Shown: one piece after another, positions 29,993 through 41,686 of the stretch
How the letters are laid out: every line of letters starts with the position of its first letter
Position numbering within the stretch: position 1 is the first letter of the stretch
Assembly (NCBI RefSeq): GCF_001042525.2
Contig: NZ_CP011921.2
Span: forward strand, 496,001 to 560,000
Direction of reading: 5' to 3'
DNA: 64,000 nucleotides
Source of the DNA: Francisella orientalis FNO12
Lineage (GTDB): Bacteria > Pseudomonadota > Gammaproteobacteria > Francisellales > Francisellaceae
The notes under the pieces: model-generated
Told to the model about the DNA's origin: nothing
Seen by the model: only the letters and a program-made list of their open reading frames with translations
Database searches by the model: none
Program-made: the position numbers and the translations under genes

Positions 29993-30964
29993 ATGAGTTT
30001 TCCAATATCACGCCCACGTAGACTTAGAGTTACTCAAGCCTTTCGAGATATGGTTGCTGAGACAAATTTGAACATAGACGATTTGATGTATCCAATATTT
30101 GTTGTACATGGTAATGGTATCAAAAAAGAAATCTCAAGTATGCCAAATCAATATCATTGGTCAGTTGATATGCTTGATGAGCTTGTTGAGCAGGTTGTAA
30201 AATCAGGAATAAAAAGTTTGATGATATTTGGTGTACCAAAAACCAAAGATCTTATATCATCAGAGAATTACGATCCCAATGGTATAACTCAACAAGCAAT
30301 TAGAAAAATTAAAGAGCTAGCTACAGAGCTTGTGGTAGCTACAGATGTGTGCATGTGTAGTTTTACACCTCATGGACATTGTGGGATTTTAGATGAGCAT
30401 GATTATGTAGATAATGATCAAACATTAGAGATATTACAAAAAACAGCTATTTCTCATGCACAAGCTGGTGTAGATATCGTCGCACCAAGTGGAATGATGG
30501 ATGGCATGATAATTGCGATGCGTCAAGCATTGGATGAGTCAGGATTTGAAACTGTAAGTATTATGTCATACTCTGTGAAGTATGCTTCAGCATATTATGG
30601 TCCATTTAGAAGTGCTTGTAGCTCATCTCTTAAGGGAGATCGTAAAACTTATCAAATGGATTATCGTAATAAAAAAGAGGCTATCCGTGAAGCTCTAGCA
30701 GATGTTGAACAAGGCGCAGACTTTATTATGGTCAAACCAGCATTGAGTTATTTAGATATTATTAATGAATTGAGTCATATAATAGAGTTGCCAATAGCAG
30801 CATATCATGTCAGTGGAGAATATGCGATGATTAAAGCTGCTGCAAATGCAGGTCTAGTTGATGAAAAAGCAATCACTATAGAAACGTTGACATCGATGAA
30901 AAGAGCAGGCGCTAAAATAATTCTTACTTATACAGCTTTAGATGTTGCAAACTGGATTAGATGA
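29993..30964 (+). CDS. hemB: Delta-aminolevulinic acid dehydratase (porphobilinogen synthase)
   Basis: Condenses two 5-aminolevulinate molecules to porphobilinogen in haem synthesis. The 323-residue TIM-barrel enzyme begins SRPRRLRVTQAFRDMVAET. It has the metal-site region ATDVCMCSFTPHGHCGIL with three Cys near residues 119-130, SYSVKYASAYYGPFR with a Schiff-base Lys, and FIMVKPALSYLDII with the second catalytic Lys near 247. The trmL start follows immediately. Confidence 0.97.
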   Translation: MSFPISRPRRLRVTQAFRDMVAETNLNIDDLMYPIFVVHGNGIKKEISSMPNQYHWSVDMLDELVEQVVKSGIKSLMIFGVPKTKDLISSENYDPNGITQQAIRKIKELATELVVATDVCMCSFTPHGHCGILDEHDYVDNDQTLEILQKTAISHAQAGVDIVAPSGMMDGMIIAMRQALDESGFETVSIMSYSVKYASAYYGPFRSACSSSLKGDRKTYQMDYRNKKEAIREALADVEQGADFIMVKPALSYLDIINELSHIIELPIAAYHVSGEYAMIKAAANAGLVDEKAITIETLTSMKRAGAKIILTYTALDVANWIR

Positions 30965-30965
30965 C

Positions 30966-31433
30966 ATGATAAATATTGCTTTATACGAGCCTGAGATTCC
31001 ACCAAATACTGGTAATATAATTAGATTGTGTGCAAATGTCGGCGCTAAATTACATTTGATAGAACCATTAGGATTTAAATTAGAAGACAAGCAACTTAGA
31101 AGAGCAGGTCTCGATTATCATGAGTTTGCGGATCTTAAAATTTATAAAAATTTTGATGAGTTTTATCAGAAAAATAAACAAAATAAGATTTGGGCGTGTA
31201 CAACTAAAGCGAAACAATATTATCATCAAGTAAATTTTAATTATGATGATATTTTACTTTTTGGACCTGAGACAAGAGGATTGCCGATCGACGTTTTAAA
31301 ATTACTTGAAAAAACACAGCTGAAAATTCCAATGCACAAAAATAGTCGTAGTCTTAATTTATCAAATTCAGTAGCAGTGATTTTGTATGGGGCGTTAAAT
31401 AATATATGCTTTGATAAATTAGGTCTCTTATAA
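30966..31433 (+). CDS. trmL: tRNA (cytidine/uridine-34-2'-O)-methyltransferase TrmL
   Basis: A compact SPOUT methyltransferase, 155 residues, that 2'-O-methylates the wobble base of tRNA-Leu isoacceptors. I place the start at ATG 30966 (MINIALYEPEIPPNTGN), which matches the family N-terminus; an upstream in-frame ATG at 30942 would lie inside hemB. Motifs are PNTGNIIRLCAN, LRRAGLDYHE, LLFGPETRGLP and NSRSLNLSNSVAVILYG, the knot. Confidence 0.93.
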   Translation: MINIALYEPEIPPNTGNIIRLCANVGAKLHLIEPLGFKLEDKQLRRAGLDYHEFADLKIYKNFDEFYQKNKQNKIWACTTKAKQYYHQVNFNYDDILLFGPETRGLPIDVLKLLEKTQLKIPMHKNSRSLNLSNSVAVILYGALNNICFDKLGLL

Positions 31434-31448
31434 AATTTATCCTTATCT

Positions 31449-31467
31449 AGTAAGTATATTACTTACT
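31449..31467 (+). terminator. Possible hairpin after the sspA-trmL operon
   Basis: AGTAAGT (31449-31455) pairs perfectly with ACTTACT (31461-31467) around a five-base loop, 15 bp past the trmL stop. The following bases are only partly T-rich, so intrinsic termination is uncertain. Confidence 0.35.
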
Positions 31468-31544
31468 TGTCTCAAATAATTCTTATTGAGTTATTTCAAA
31501 ATTATGATTTAATTTGTATAGATTAACTTTAGTCTACTGGCATT

Positions 31545-32607
31545 ATGGCAAATATTAAAAAAATTATATTTAGTTTCTCAATTTGTTTTGTAACAGTTGC
31601 TATGGGAGTAGCTCTGCCTAATGTATATATTGTTGCTACAGGGGGTACGATCGCAGGGGTTGCTAAATCATCCACAGATTCAGTCTACAAAGCTGGAAGT
31701 TTATCGATTAATGATATTGTTAAACAAGTACCAGCGATTAGCAGAATAGCAAATATAGAGTCTGAACAGTTTTATAATATTGATAGTGTAGATATGACTA
31801 TGTCAATGCGGATTAAGCTAGCAGAGCATATACAAAAATTATTAGACAATTCTAATGTTGATGCAGTGATAATTACTCATGGTACCGATAGTATGGTGCA
31901 AACAGCCTTCTTTTAAAATCAAGTTTTAGATGTTAAAAAAACCAGTTGTCCTAGTAGGCGCAATACGAGCATTTACAGCTTTAAGCAGAGATGCTCTTAT
32001 GAATCTTTATGATGCGTTATTGGTTGCGGTTGATAAACAATCTTTAGATAAAGGTGTATTAGTAGTTATGAATGAAGAGATCTTAACTGTTAACGATGTT
32101 TCTAAAACTAATACAACGAATGTTGATGCTTTTAAAGCATTAAATTATGGGAAATTAGGTACTGTAACTCCTAGTAGTGTTAGCTATTATTAAACTCCTA
32201 AATATGTGGGAAATGTTGTATCTGTAGACGATCGATCAGGAGAAAATAAAAGTATTGCCTTATGTTGAGGTTGTTTTTTAATCACCTGATGTATCTTTAG
32301 AATTTTTAGATAGTCTTTTAGAAATTAAAGATTTAAAGGGTATTGTTCTTGCAGGACTTGGTGACGGTAATATTCTATCTAATCAAGCAGATTTTCTTAA
32401 GAAAGCAAGAGCTAAAGGTATAGTTGTTGTACGTTCAAGTTATGTAGGCTCTGGTCGGATTACTCATAATTATAATAATTTAGATGATAGGTTTGATCTT
32501 GTATCATCAGGAACTCTTCACTAGAGAAAGCTAGAATATTTCTACAGCTATGTTTGCTAAAAACAAACAATGTAAATCAGATCCAAAAATTATTTGATCG
32601 TTTTTAA
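31545..32607 (+). pseudogene. Type II L-asparaginase, broken
   Basis: A periplasmic asparaginase that would convert L-asparagine to aspartate and ammonia. It begins with a signal peptide (MANIKKIIFSFSICF... ending near VALP) and has IVATGGTIAG with the nucleophile Thr and VIITHGTDSM with the second catalytic Thr-Asp. TAA interrupts TAFF-stop-NQVLDVKKPVVLVG at 31914. A second in-frame TAA falls after SVSYY near 32191. The frame then shifts near 32255 (KVLPYVEVVF, then another TAA) and near 32515, after which SLEKARIFLQLCLLKTNN completes the normal C-terminus, ending LFDRF at 32607. The gene can be followed over its full length but is dead. Confidence 0.85.
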
Positions 32608-32619
32608 TAATCTAGATGA

Positions 32620-34012
32620 TTACTGTTGATTAATAAGTTTCTTTTTAAATGGTGAAAGACCGAAAGATATAAATGAAACAATTACTATAGCAATCCCAAT
32701 CATTAAGAAAAGGCTGGTGTAGGTATTTAGAGATAGAGTGAGAGTTACTGAAGATACCTGTTGTTTACTGATAGCAGTTAATTGAGCAACTAATCCACCT
32801 AAAATCGAAGCAAATGCCAAGAATACCCACCAAACTCCTATCATAAATCCATTAACCTTAGCTGGAGCAAGTCTGCTAAACATAGATAATCCAATAGCGG
32901 GTATTAGTAGTTCTCTTAGTGCTTGAAGAGCATAACTACCAAATAACCAGTATGATGAGATGATGCCATTATGAGCTGTAAATTTGAGAAATATATAGTA
33001 GTATGAAAGATAAACCTATTACAAGTAACCCTGTAGAGAATTTACTATATACATTTAAGCTAAATTTTGTGTACATAGTACATCGCTAAGATTGGACTTA
33101 AAACAAATATCTAGAAAGGATTAAGTGCTTGGAATGTCTCCGGTACTATTATAAATCCTAAAATTGAATGATCTATGTTTTTGATAGTAAATAGGTTTAT
33201 TGATGATGCCATTTGTATGTATGATATCTTATATACTATAGCTTCACACATTAGTATCAAAGCAAGTATCATCTTGTAGAAATATCCATCTTTTTTATAT
33301 AAAAATGCTAGATATATAGATAAGTAAACAAGCAATAAAGCTCAAAATAACTATTAATTTTGCTAAGAATAAATACGTAAGTAGGGCCTTGACTATATAT
33401 CATAGCAATCATCCCTACTATCACCCAGAATAAATAACTTAATCTAAGCTTCTTGGCACCTGCGTGAGTAGAGATATGTTTCATTGTGAAACCAAAGCCT
33501 ACAAAAGTAGCTATAGCAAAGATTAAAGCTATAGAGATAACTACAAAACTCGCAGAGTAACCATAATGTTTTGCAATAGTTGGAATCGCTAAGCTACCAA
33601 GTAGTGAGCCTAAATTTATAGCCATATAAAAAAGAGTGAAAGCATCGCTGATTTGTCCGGAGTTACTTTTTTCATAACATTTTGATAGCAGGCTTGTAGG
33701 GTTTGATTTAAATAAGCCTGTACCAACACATATAAAAGAAAGTCCCTATAATGTTGACTCTTTATCTCCTATTGTTAGTAGAGCATATCCACTTAGTAAG
33801 ACAATAAGTCCTAGAACGATTGTTCTTTTTGCTCCTAGTATTGCATCGCCAATATAGCCACCTAATACTATAAACGCATATACCAGTGCTGCGAATGCGG
33901 CATAGGTTGCAATCGCAGAGCTTTCGTTTAATTGAATTCTACCACGTTGTAGATAAACAACTAAAATAGCAACTAAAGCTTGATAGCCAAAGCGTTCCCA
34001 TATCTCTAACAT
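32620..34012 (-). pseudogene. POT-family peptide transporter, broken (copy 2)
   Basis: A second proton-coupled oligopeptide transporter. The N-terminus reads MLEIWERFGYQALVAILVVY with the POT signature. Upstream of this Met the family-conserved FEQPKAFYTIF is still readable in frame (to about 34045) but no ATG, GTG or TTG opens it, so the original start has been lost. The next stretch, GGYIGDAILGAKRTIV, ends at a stop near 33746. MAINLGSLLGSLAIP, the second signature, resumes at 33625, with more breaks near 33310-33340 and 32890-33110. The last helices (32620-32883) include PAKVNGFMIGVWWVFLA, a hallmark late POT helix. Confidence 0.85.
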
Positions 34013-34140
34013 AAAGATAGTATAAAAAGCCTTAGGCTGTTCAAAAATTTTTAATATAAGCTAGTTTCCAATTAATTTCTAACCGATTTTACAGTAGAAA
34101 TTGAAGTTAAATTTAATAGGATTAAAGAAGTTATTTATTT

Positions 34141-35886
34141 TTACATTCTCTCAGGAATAGAAATTCCTAGTAAATCTGTTGCTATAGTCATGGCTTTTAC
34201 TGTTGCCATACATAGTGTAATTCTTGATTTTTTTAGTTGCTCCTCTTCAAGATTCATAATAGGGCAATTTACATAAAATCTGTTAAAGCTATTAGCAAGA
34301 GAATATGCGTATTCACAAATGTGATGAGGCTGAGAATTCTCATAAGTACGAGATACTGCAATTGGGAATTGTATTAATTGTAGTTGCAGTTTTTCTTCAT
34401 GTTCATTATCTGATTTTGTTATTCTGTATTCTTTAGCTAAAGCGTTGATGTCATAATTCTCGCCGAAGACTTTTCTCAAAATAGCTTTTGCTCTAACTGT
34501 TGTGTATAGTAGATATGGACCAGTTTTACCTTCATACTGTGCAAACTTCTCTAAGTCAAAAATATAGTCATTAGCGTAGTTGTTAACCAAATCACCAAAC
34601 TTAATAGTTGCCATAGCGATTTGATTAATAATATTCTCATCGTTCTCATCTGGCATTCTTTTATGAGCATAATTTTTTGCTTGAGATATTAGATCTGAAA
34701 GATGCATTACGCCGCCTTCACGTGTTTTAAATGGACAGCCATCTTTTCCATTGACGGTGCCAAATGCAACATGCTTAAGTTTACATTCTTCACTAACTAC
34801 TTTTGTTCTCTTAGCAACACTAAATACTTGTCTAAAGTGAAGTGATTGTCTTTTATCAACTACGTAAATTATTTCATCAGGACTTAAATCTTTAGCACGC
34901 TGCCATAGTGTTGCAAGGTCGGTGGTACCGTACATCACCCCACCATCTTTTTTGATGACTATAAGCGGAGGAATACCTTCTTTATTGGTGTCAATGACCC
35001 ATGCTCCTTCATCTTCATATATGAAGTTATTTGTTTTAAAATACGCGATCATTTCGTCTACAAATTTATTTGCATCACTTTCGCCGAGCCATAAGTCAAA
35101 ATGGACATCTAAACTATCAAAATCTTTTTTAATAGCTTCTATAGATATTCTCACGAAATGTTGCCATAGAGATACATAACCCTTGCGACCTTGTTGAAGT
35201 TCAAAAGTTGCCTGTCTTGCTTTATCCATTTCGATGATATCAGATTTACATCTTTTTGAAGCTCTTGGATATATTTCAGCTAACTCTTGGACTGTTACAG
35301 GAGATTCTTTAGGGTATTCACCATTATAGTTTTTATCAAAATACATTAGATCCGGAGATTCTAGTTTTATTTCCTCTATCAACATGCCCATTTGTGTACC
35401 CCAGTCACCAAGATGCACATCTGAGATTACATTATCATTGTAGAATCTATGTAATCTTTGAAGAGCATCACCCAATAACGCTGATCTGATATGACCAACA
35501 TGCATTGGTTTAGCAACGTTTGGGCCGCCAAAGTCTAAAACTATTTTCTTGGACTTTGAGTTGCCTTGTACACCAAATTTAGATGAGTTTAAGAATTTAT
35601 CAGTTGTGGTTGCTAGAAACTTATCAGATAAAGATATATTTATAAATCCAGGCTTTGCTATTTCAAGTTTAGAAAAAATGTCTTCATTGTCGATCTGCTC
35701 AATTATTTCTTGAGCTATTACTAGAGGTGCTTTTTTGGCAAATTTAGCTAGAGGCATCGCTCCATTGCATTGAAAGTGACCTACACCTTCGCGAGTAGAT
35801 GTTACAACTTTAGCAAAACTTTGAGAGTATCCTAACTTTTCAAATGCTTGTGCAAATATGTCTGATAAATAATTTTCTATATTCAT
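34141..35886 (-). CDS. argS: Arginyl-tRNA synthetase
   Basis: Charges tRNA-Arg. The 581-residue class I enzyme has the additional N-terminal tRNA-binding domain ([20 protein letters not shown]). Then come [20 protein letters not shown] (the HIGH-like motif, near residue 124), [29 protein letters not shown] and [17 protein letters not shown]. The C-terminal anticodon-binding helices end [10 protein letters not shown], a typical ArgS terminus. It is divergent from lptD. Confidence 0.97.
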   Translation of the reverse strand: MNIENYLSDIFAQAFEKLGYSQSFAKVVTSTREGVGHFQCNGAMPLAKFAKKAPLVIAQEIIEQIDNEDIFSKLEIAKPGFINISLSDKFLATTTDKFLNSSKFGVQGNSKSKKIVLDFGGPNVAKPMHVGHIRSALLGDALQRLHRFYNDNVISDVHLGDWGTQMGMLIEEIKLESPDLMYFDKNYNGEYPKESPVTVQELAEIYPRASKRCKSDIIEMDKARQATFELQQGRKGYVSLWQHFVRISIEAIKKDFDSLDVHFDLWLGESDANKFVDEMIAYFKTNNFIYEDEGAWVIDTNKEGIPPLIVIKKDGGVMYGTTDLATLWQRAKDLSPDEIIYVVDKRQSLHFRQVFSVAKRTKVVSEECKLKHVAFGTVNGKDGCPFKTREGGVMHLSDLISQAKNYAHKRMPDENDENIINQIAMATIKFGDLVNNYANDYIFDLEKFAQYEGKTGPYLLYTTVRAKAILRKVFGENYDINALAKEYRITKSDNEHEEKLQLQLIQFPIAVSRTYENSQPHHICEYAYSLANSFNRFYVNCPIMNLEEEQLKKSRITLCMATVKAMTIATDLLGISIPERM

Positions 35887-35937
35887 TGAAGTTAATCCAG
35901 TTCTTTGTTTTAGAAATTACCGTCTTTAAATTAAAAA

Positions 35938-35966
35938 TGGAAAAATTTAGTAAATGTAGATATAAT
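35938..35966 (+). promoter_or_regulatory. Predicted promoter of the lptD-surA series
   Basis: TGGAAA (35938-35943), 17 bases, then a perfect TATAAT (35961-35966), about 45 bases before the expected lptD leader ends. The -35 match is only moderate. Confidence 0.45.
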
Positions 35967-36018
35967 ATCACGGTTATTTTTAAAAACTCAATAAAATTAA
36001 GGCTTTCAAAGGTCAAAT

Positions 36019-38643
36019 ATGTTAAAGGGGATTCACAGGTATTTACTAGTGTGCTTCGGTACAGTAGCGTTTACAGTACAAGCACATGCTGCGCGTATTA
36101 TTAGTAAAAACCCTATCAAAGAAGATTGGAAATGTGAAATTGTAGATGGCCAGTGGAGCTGCAAAAGAACAGAAAAGCCTAAGAACGTTTTTGATAAAGA
36201 AATTAGTGCTGCAGAGAAAGAAAAGGCTCTTGCTGATGACTTGGCATGGGTTAAAAAACCAGAAACTTTTGTGGGAGGCTATTACAGTAACGACTCACAG
36301 TTTACCCAAGCTTTATGCGCATCGAAGAAGACTGATCTTAGTTACGAAAATTCAGAATTTGATAATGATGGTACATTAATTGCTTCAGGTAATGTACAAG
36401 TTCTTCAATGTGATCAGGAGTTGTATGGTAATAATGCTGTAGTAAATCTGACGAGTGATAATAGTGCAATTAGATCAATGGTTATGACAGGTGATGTTAT
36501 TGCTAAGCAACCATCTACAGGTATTGTAATTAGGACTAAAGAGCTAGACTCTGATATGACTAATGGCACTTACAGTACCGGAGAAGCTTATTTTAGGTTA
36601 GCACGAGAGACACCGGATACTAGAATATATAATAAGGATAGTTTTACCGGTTACTTGCGTGGCTATGCAAAAACGCTCAAGAAAGAAGAAGATGGTAATA
36701 TAATGCTTTCTGATGGTTATATCACATCAGGCGGTCCTTATGATAATGCTTGGAAGATAACTGGTAGTGATATTGATATCGATACCAATACTGAGATGGC
36801 GTACGTTAAAAACGGTTTCTTCAAGATAGATGATGTGCCTGTGATGTACATACCGTATTTCTCACATCCAATAAACGATAAGCGTAAATCAGGTTTCTTA
36901 TTCCCTGGGTTTGTTCAAAATAGTAATTCCGGTATAGGGGTTTCAGTACCATATTATTTCAATTTAGCACCAAATTATGATTTCTTGCTTAATAACGTTA
37001 TTTGGTCGGAGAGAGGTATCATGGAAAATGGTACATTCCGTTATATGACTAAGTACTTTGAAGGTGAGTTTGATGGTTCTTTAGTTCCTTGGGACTTTAA
37101 AGAAGGTAGAATGAGGGGTGCTTTTGATATAACCACGACAGGTAAGTACTCTTTAGGTGATGCAGGAGCATTATCTACAAATTTAATATATGAGTATGTT
37201 AGTGATGAGAATTATTATAATGACTTCTCATCTGGTAATGTTAATCTAGTTACAAAAACATTATTAACCAGAGAGTTTGATATTAATTATGGTTATAAAC
37301 AATATGTTACAGCCGGTATATCAGTTCTAGATTATGGAGTTGTTAACCCTGCCATTGATTTGGCAAACATTCCTTATGCTAAGTTACCAGAGGTCAAATT
37401 TAATGTAACTTCAGATGGTTATACGCCTGACTATGTGACTCTTAGTGCAGATACTCTTAATACTTACTATTATAAATCACCTTGGGCAATAAATCCTGCA
37501 GTAGGCCCTGAGAAAGGAACTAACGTAAGTGGTTTTAGATCTTATGAAGCACCTAAAATTAAAGGTAATTTTAATAATGAGTGGGGTTATCTTAACCCTT
37601 CTTTAGAAGTACCAATTCGTTATTACCAACTTGATAGAAAAGCAAGTGATACAATTAAGTTTGATAATAGCACCGTCACGAGTGTTTTACCTATATTCAA
37701 TATAGATGCAGCTGCATATTTTGATAGGGACTATACAACTGACAGTGGTTCATATACACAAACAATTAAACCAAGATTGTTTTATACTTATATTCCATAT
37801 CAGAATCAAACGGATATCCCAATATTTGATACAAGTATGCAGAATGAGCAGTATATGCAGATGTTCCAGGTAAATAGATTTACAGGGTATGATAGAATTA
37901 ACAATGCTAATCAGTTAACTTATGCTTTGGAAACTTACACAACTAGTAAAGATGATGGAAGTACTTTAGCTTCTGCCAAGATTGGACAGATAGCATATTT
38001 TGAGGATAGAAAGGTTAATTTATGTCAAGGTGATGCAAAATGTCCACATCCTGGAATGGAAGATCAATATGCAAATGATATGTTTTCTCCTATTATGTCA
38101 TCTTTTGAATTCCAGGTGATAAAGAATATCTATTTATCAGCACAAATTAACTATAGGCTACAAACATCAAAATTTGACTATCAAGTTTATCAATTATCAT
38201 ACAAAGATGAAAATGAGAATATCTTTAATATTTCTTACAACAGTATTGAAAATAACTGGAACTCTATTACGCAAGAGCAAATTAATACGGGACAAACTCC
38301 TAAGCCTCAAGAGACCATAACCTTATCAACTCTATTAAATATTACAGATCATTGGGGTGTTACTGCTTTATGGAACTATAATTTAAAAGAGCAAAAAATA
38401 TCAAACGTATTTGCAGGTCTTCAGTATAATGCTAAATCTTGGGCTCTTAGAGCTATGTGGCAAGCTACTGCTTATACAAATGAGAATCCTAATGATCCTA
38501 ATGCTTTGGCAAATCTTACAAGCACTTATATGCTAGAGTTTGAACTAAAAGGTCTTGGAGGTGTAGGAGACACTAGTAACTTATCGTCGCGTTTGCAGCA
38601 GATAAATGGCTACAAAGTGGGTCAATGGGGAGAAGGTATATAA
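36019..38643 (+). CDS. lptD: LPS-assembly outer-membrane protein LptD
   Basis: The outer-membrane beta-barrel that, with LptE, inserts lipopolysaccharide into the outer leaflet. It has 874 residues, with a signal peptide cleaved after about residue 24 (VAFTVQAHA). The N-terminal periplasmic OstA-like jellyroll follows ([18 protein letters not shown], ending near residue 230). The LptD barrel starts around [20 protein letters not shown] and ends in [14 protein letters not shown] and a final strand. Cys pairs are present near residues 40-50, 95 and 128 and near 675-679 ([12 protein letters not shown]). The surA start overlaps its stop codon. Confidence 0.92.
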   Translation: MLKGIHRYLLVCFGTVAFTVQAHAARIISKNPIKEDWKCEIVDGQWSCKRTEKPKNVFDKEISAAEKEKALADDLAWVKKPETFVGGYYSNDSQFTQALCASKKTDLSYENSEFDNDGTLIASGNVQVLQCDQELYGNNAVVNLTSDNSAIRSMVMTGDVIAKQPSTGIVIRTKELDSDMTNGTYSTGEAYFRLARETPDTRIYNKDSFTGYLRGYAKTLKKEEDGNIMLSDGYITSGGPYDNAWKITGSDIDIDTNTEMAYVKNGFFKIDDVPVMYIPYFSHPINDKRKSGFLFPGFVQNSNSGIGVSVPYYFNLAPNYDFLLNNVIWSERGIMENGTFRYMTKYFEGEFDGSLVPWDFKEGRMRGAFDITTTGKYSLGDAGALSTNLIYEYVSDENYYNDFSSGNVNLVTKTLLTREFDINYGYKQYVTAGISVLDYGVVNPAIDLANIPYAKLPEVKFNVTSDGYTPDYVTLSADTLNTYYYKSPWAINPAVGPEKGTNVSGFRSYEAPKIKGNFNNEWGYLNPSLEVPIRYYQLDRKASDTIKFDNSTVTSVLPIFNIDAAAYFDRDYTTDSGSYTQTIKPRLFYTYIPYQNQTDIPIFDTSMQNEQYMQMFQVNRFTGYDRINNANQLTYALETYTTSKDDGSTLASAKIGQIAYFEDRKVNLCQGDAKCPHPGMEDQYANDMFSPIMSSFEFQVIKNIYLSAQINYRLQTSKFDYQVYQLSYKDENENIFNISYNSIENNWNSITQEQINTGQTPKPQETITLSTLLNITDHWGVTALWNYNLKEQKISNVFAGLQYNAKSWALRAMWQATAYTNENPNDPNALANLTSTYMLEFELKGLGGVGDTSNLSSRLQQINGYKVGQWGEGI

Positions 38644-40055
38644 TGAAGAGGCTGTTGACTTCAGTTATTATTACATTGCTGACTGTCTCTAGCGGTCTAT
38701 CAGATATATCCTCTAGCTTATTTCAAAACTCTTTTAATTCTAGTATCGATGCACCAACAGACTCATCAGGAATGTCAGAAGATAAAAGACATCTTGTTAA
38801 CAAAACAGTAGCAATAGTTAATAGTAAACCTATTACTTCTTTTGGGTTAGATCGAGAGGTTGCGAAACTTGAAGTTATGAATCCAAATTCAAACTTTAAT
38901 GCTGATTCATTACAACTTAGAAGAGAAGCATTGCAGGAGTTGATATCTCAGAGTGTATTGTTACAATTAGCTGAACGAAATAATATAATAATTTCTAATC
39001 AACAACTTGATGCTGCAATAAAAGATATAGCAGCAAAAAATGGAGTTTCGGTTGAGTCTCTAAAATTAAATGTTGAAGCTTCAGGTATGTCTTTTGATAG
39101 CTATAAGAGAAGAATTAGAGAGCAACTCATGGTTAGTCAGTTACAACAGCAAGCTATTTCTCAACAAGTATATGTTTCACTAGAAGAAATTCAAAAGTAT
39201 ATTAAGAAACATCAAGAGCAATTTGATAGAGAAATGGCTCCTGTTAAGCTTTACACTTTAAAAAATCTTATTGTAGCTTTACCATATTCAAAAAAAGCTC
39301 AACAAAAGAAAATAGACTTATTTAAGAAACTGGTAATTGCAGTTAACAAAGACTATGTTGATTTTTCTGAAGTGGTCAAGCAGTTTTCTCAAGCTCCTAA
39401 TGCTACTTATGGAGGTATTGTTAGTCAACAAGTTAAATTTGATTCAATACCTAGTATGTATCAAGAGTATGTAAAAGATTTGAAAGAGCACCAAGTATCA
39501 AAGCCTTTTATTGTAAATCATACATTACAAATGATATACATAGATAACATTGATGAAAAAGCGCCGATATTAAGTAAAAAAGTTACTAAGTACTATGTTT
39601 ATGCTATTGAAATAAAATTAGATGGCGGTATGACAGAGGAAGGCGCTAAGAGTTCTTTAGATCGTGCAAGACTTGCTATAGAGAGTGGGCAAGATTTTAC
39701 AAAGGTGGCTCTTAAATATAACCAAGATTATGATCATGCTAATGGTAGATTTAGATGGGTTTCTAGGTTAGATAGCCCGCCCGCGATACCGCCGGCAGCG
39801 TTTGCAAAACTAGAATCAATGAAAGAGGGAGAAATTTCTGAGCCATTCCAAGCAGATCCTAAGACTTGGATCATTATGAAATATACAAAAGTTAAAGAGC
39901 ATGATGCTGCAGAAGAGCTTAAAGAGCAAAAAGCTTTAGAAGCTATCTTCTCTGAGAAAGCCCAACAAGTTTATAAGACATGGTTAACCTCAATGAAAGA
40001 TGATGCGTATATTGATATATTAGAAGATGATTTAAAAACACCAGAACTTTATTAA
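38643..40055 (+). CDS. surA: Periplasmic chaperone / peptidyl-prolyl isomerase SurA
   Basis: Chaperones unfolded outer-membrane proteins, including LptD, through the periplasm. The natural start is ATG 38643, giving [20 protein letters not shown], a signal peptide; an earlier in-frame codon at 38625 lies inside lptD. The protein (470 residues) has the SurA N-domain ([36 protein letters not shown]), a first parvulin domain near 195-300 and a second near 310-420 ([20 protein letters not shown]). SurA next to its client gene lptD is a classic arrangement. Confidence 0.93.
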   Translation: MKRLLTSVIITLLTVSSGLSDISSSLFQNSFNSSIDAPTDSSGMSEDKRHLVNKTVAIVNSKPITSFGLDREVAKLEVMNPNSNFNADSLQLRREALQELISQSVLLQLAERNNIIISNQQLDAAIKDIAAKNGVSVESLKLNVEASGMSFDSYKRRIREQLMVSQLQQQAISQQVYVSLEEIQKYIKKHQEQFDREMAPVKLYTLKNLIVALPYSKKAQQKKIDLFKKLVIAVNKDYVDFSEVVKQFSQAPNATYGGIVSQQVKFDSIPSMYQEYVKDLKEHQVSKPFIVNHTLQMIYIDNIDEKAPILSKKVTKYYVYAIEIKLDGGMTEEGAKSSLDRARLAIESGQDFTKVALKYNQDYDHANGRFRWVSRLDSPPAIPPAAFAKLESMKEGEISEPFQADPKTWIIMKYTKVKEHDAAEELKEQKALEAIFSEKAQQVYKTWLTSMKDDAYIDILEDDLKTPELY

Positions 40056-40056
40056 A

Positions 40057-40845
40057 ATGCAATACAAAACAAAAGCTAAAAAAGCATTAGGTCAAAATTT
40101 TCTACAAGACGAAAACATAATAAGAAAGATAGTCCAATTAGCTAATATTAAAAAGGATGATGTTGTTCTTGAAATAGGTCCTGGTTTGGGGGCATTGACA
40201 CGCTATATACTTAAATGCTCTAACAATGTTAGTGTTGTTGAGTTTGATGCTAGTGTCATTGATACTTTGTTACAAAATTGTCAAAAATATGGCGAACCCA
40301 AAGTCTTTAATGAGGATTTTTTAAAGTTTGATTTGGATATTGTAAGAACGGAGTCGCAACAGAAGTTAAAGCTTATTGGTAATTTGCCTTATAATATTTC
40401 CTCACCAATATTATTTAAAGTAGTTGAACAGAGTGACAAAATTATTGATGCTCATTTTATGTTGCAGAAGGAAGTTGTTGAGAGAATTATATCTCAACCA
40501 AATTCGAAAACTTATGGTCGATTATCAGTGATTTTACAGTATCATTTTGATTGTACTATGATATTAAAGATTCCTCCGGAAGTTTTTTATCCACAACCAA
40601 AAGTTGACTCAGCAATTTTGCGCCTTAAACCAAAAGCTAATAAGTTGGTTATAAACGATTATATTTTTTTTGAAAATATTGTTAAACAAAGCTTTGCGCA
40701 ACGCAGAAAAAATCTGCATAATAATCTTAAGGGAATATTAAAAGAACTTGATATTGATCCTAATACTTTGCCTGTAGATACTAAGCTCAGATCAGAAAAT
40801 TTGAGTATGGAGGACTTTGTTAGTTTAGCAAACTTTTTAAAATAA
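40057..40845 (+). CDS. rsmA: 16S rRNA dimethyladenosine transferase RsmA (KsgA)
   Basis: Dimethylates A1518 and A1519 near the 3' end of 16S rRNA, a late 30S maturation step. The 262-residue protein begins [17 protein letters not shown] and has the SAM motif [12 protein letters not shown] near residue 38. It also has the catalytic [11 protein letters not shown] near 110, [12 protein letters not shown], and [13 protein letters not shown] near 220. The start is one base after the surA stop. Confidence 0.96.
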   Translation: MQYKTKAKKALGQNFLQDENIIRKIVQLANIKKDDVVLEIGPGLGALTRYILKCSNNVSVVEFDASVIDTLLQNCQKYGEPKVFNEDFLKFDLDIVRTESQQKLKLIGNLPYNISSPILFKVVEQSDKIIDAHFMLQKEVVERIISQPNSKTYGRLSVILQYHFDCTMILKIPPEVFYPQPKVDSAILRLKPKANKLVINDYIFFENIVKQSFAQRRKNLHNNLKGILKELDIDPNTLPVDTKLRSENLSMEDFVSLANFLK

Positions 40846-40857
40846 GGCGTAAATAAA

Positions 40858-41685
40858 ATGGCTACATATGTTATTGGTGACGTACAGGGCTGTTATGATG
40901 AGCTCCAACTGTTATTGCAAGATATAAAGTTTAACAAGCGTAAAGATAAGCTTATTTTTGCAGGAGATATTTTAAATAAGGGACCAAAGTCTCTTGAGAC
41001 AGTTAATTTCATAATGTCTTTAGGAGAATCAGCGCAAGTTGTCTTAGGCAATCATGAGATATTATTTTTAGCAGTTAGTTATAATTATTTACCATTAAGT
41101 AGTAAGAATACATTTAATGATATTGTCAAAGCTAAGAATTTAAAAGAAATTCAAGAGTGGTTGTGTAATCAGTCTCTTCTAGTAAAAGTAAATAACACTT
41201 TTATAGTTCATGCAGGAATTCCACATATTTGGTCGCCTAAAAAAGCTCTTAAAAGAGCCAATGAAGTAGAATTCGTATTAAAAAATCCAACAACAAGAAG
41301 ACTTTTGTTAGCTAATCTTTTTAATAATGAAATAGAAAAGAGGAATAAAGAGCTAGAAGGTATTGATAGATGGTTATGTATCCTCAATTATTTTACTAGA
41401 ATGAGAACAATAGATAAAAATGGAAGATTAAATCTTAAATTTAGTTCAACAATTGATCAAGTACCAGAAAATTTTAAGCCATGGTTTAAACTTAAACATA
41501 AGAAATTTGAAAATAAATATAAGATAATTTTCGGTCATTGGGCAGCCATCAAAGGAGAGACAAAAGATAGTGATACTATAGCGTTGGATACAGGCTGTGT
41601 TTTTGGTGGTAGGTTAAGCTGTTATTGTGTAGAGACTAATAAGCGTTACGGTGTTAAAGCTTTGAAAAGCTATAAGGATATTTAG
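40858..41685 (+). CDS. apaH: Symmetrical bis(5'-nucleosyl)-tetraphosphatase ApaH
   Basis: Cleaves diadenosine tetraphosphate to two ADP and can remove Np4A caps from RNA. It is a 275-residue metallophosphatase with YVIGDVQGCYDELQLLL, FAGDILNKGPKSLE, VVLGNHEILFLAVS, TFIVHAGIPHIW and KIIFGHWAAIKG. Two metal-motif variants stand out against the E. coli form as I recall it: GDVQG for GDVHG and GNHE for GNHD. The fold is otherwise complete. It lies 12 bp after rsmA, as in the classic surA-ksgA-apaH operon. Confidence 0.92.
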   Translation: MATYVIGDVQGCYDELQLLLQDIKFNKRKDKLIFAGDILNKGPKSLETVNFIMSLGESAQVVLGNHEILFLAVSYNYLPLSSKNTFNDIVKAKNLKEIQEWLCNQSLLVKVNNTFIVHAGIPHIWSPKKALKRANEVEFVLKNPTTRRLLLANLFNNEIEKRNKELEGIDRWLCILNYFTRMRTIDKNGRLNLKFSSTIDQVPENFKPWFKLKHKKFENKYKIIFGHWAAIKGETKDSDTIALDTGCVFGGRLSCYCVETNKRYGVKALKSYKDI

Positions 41686-41686
41686 T

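Noticed and set aside
30942-30965. Upstream in-frame ATG for trmL
   Set aside because: It lies inside hemB and adds residues before the family-conserved MINIALYEPEIPPNTGN start.
38625-38642. Upstream in-frame start for surA
   Set aside because: It would add six residues encoded within the lptD 3' end and spoil the signal peptide; ATG 38643 gives a textbook one.
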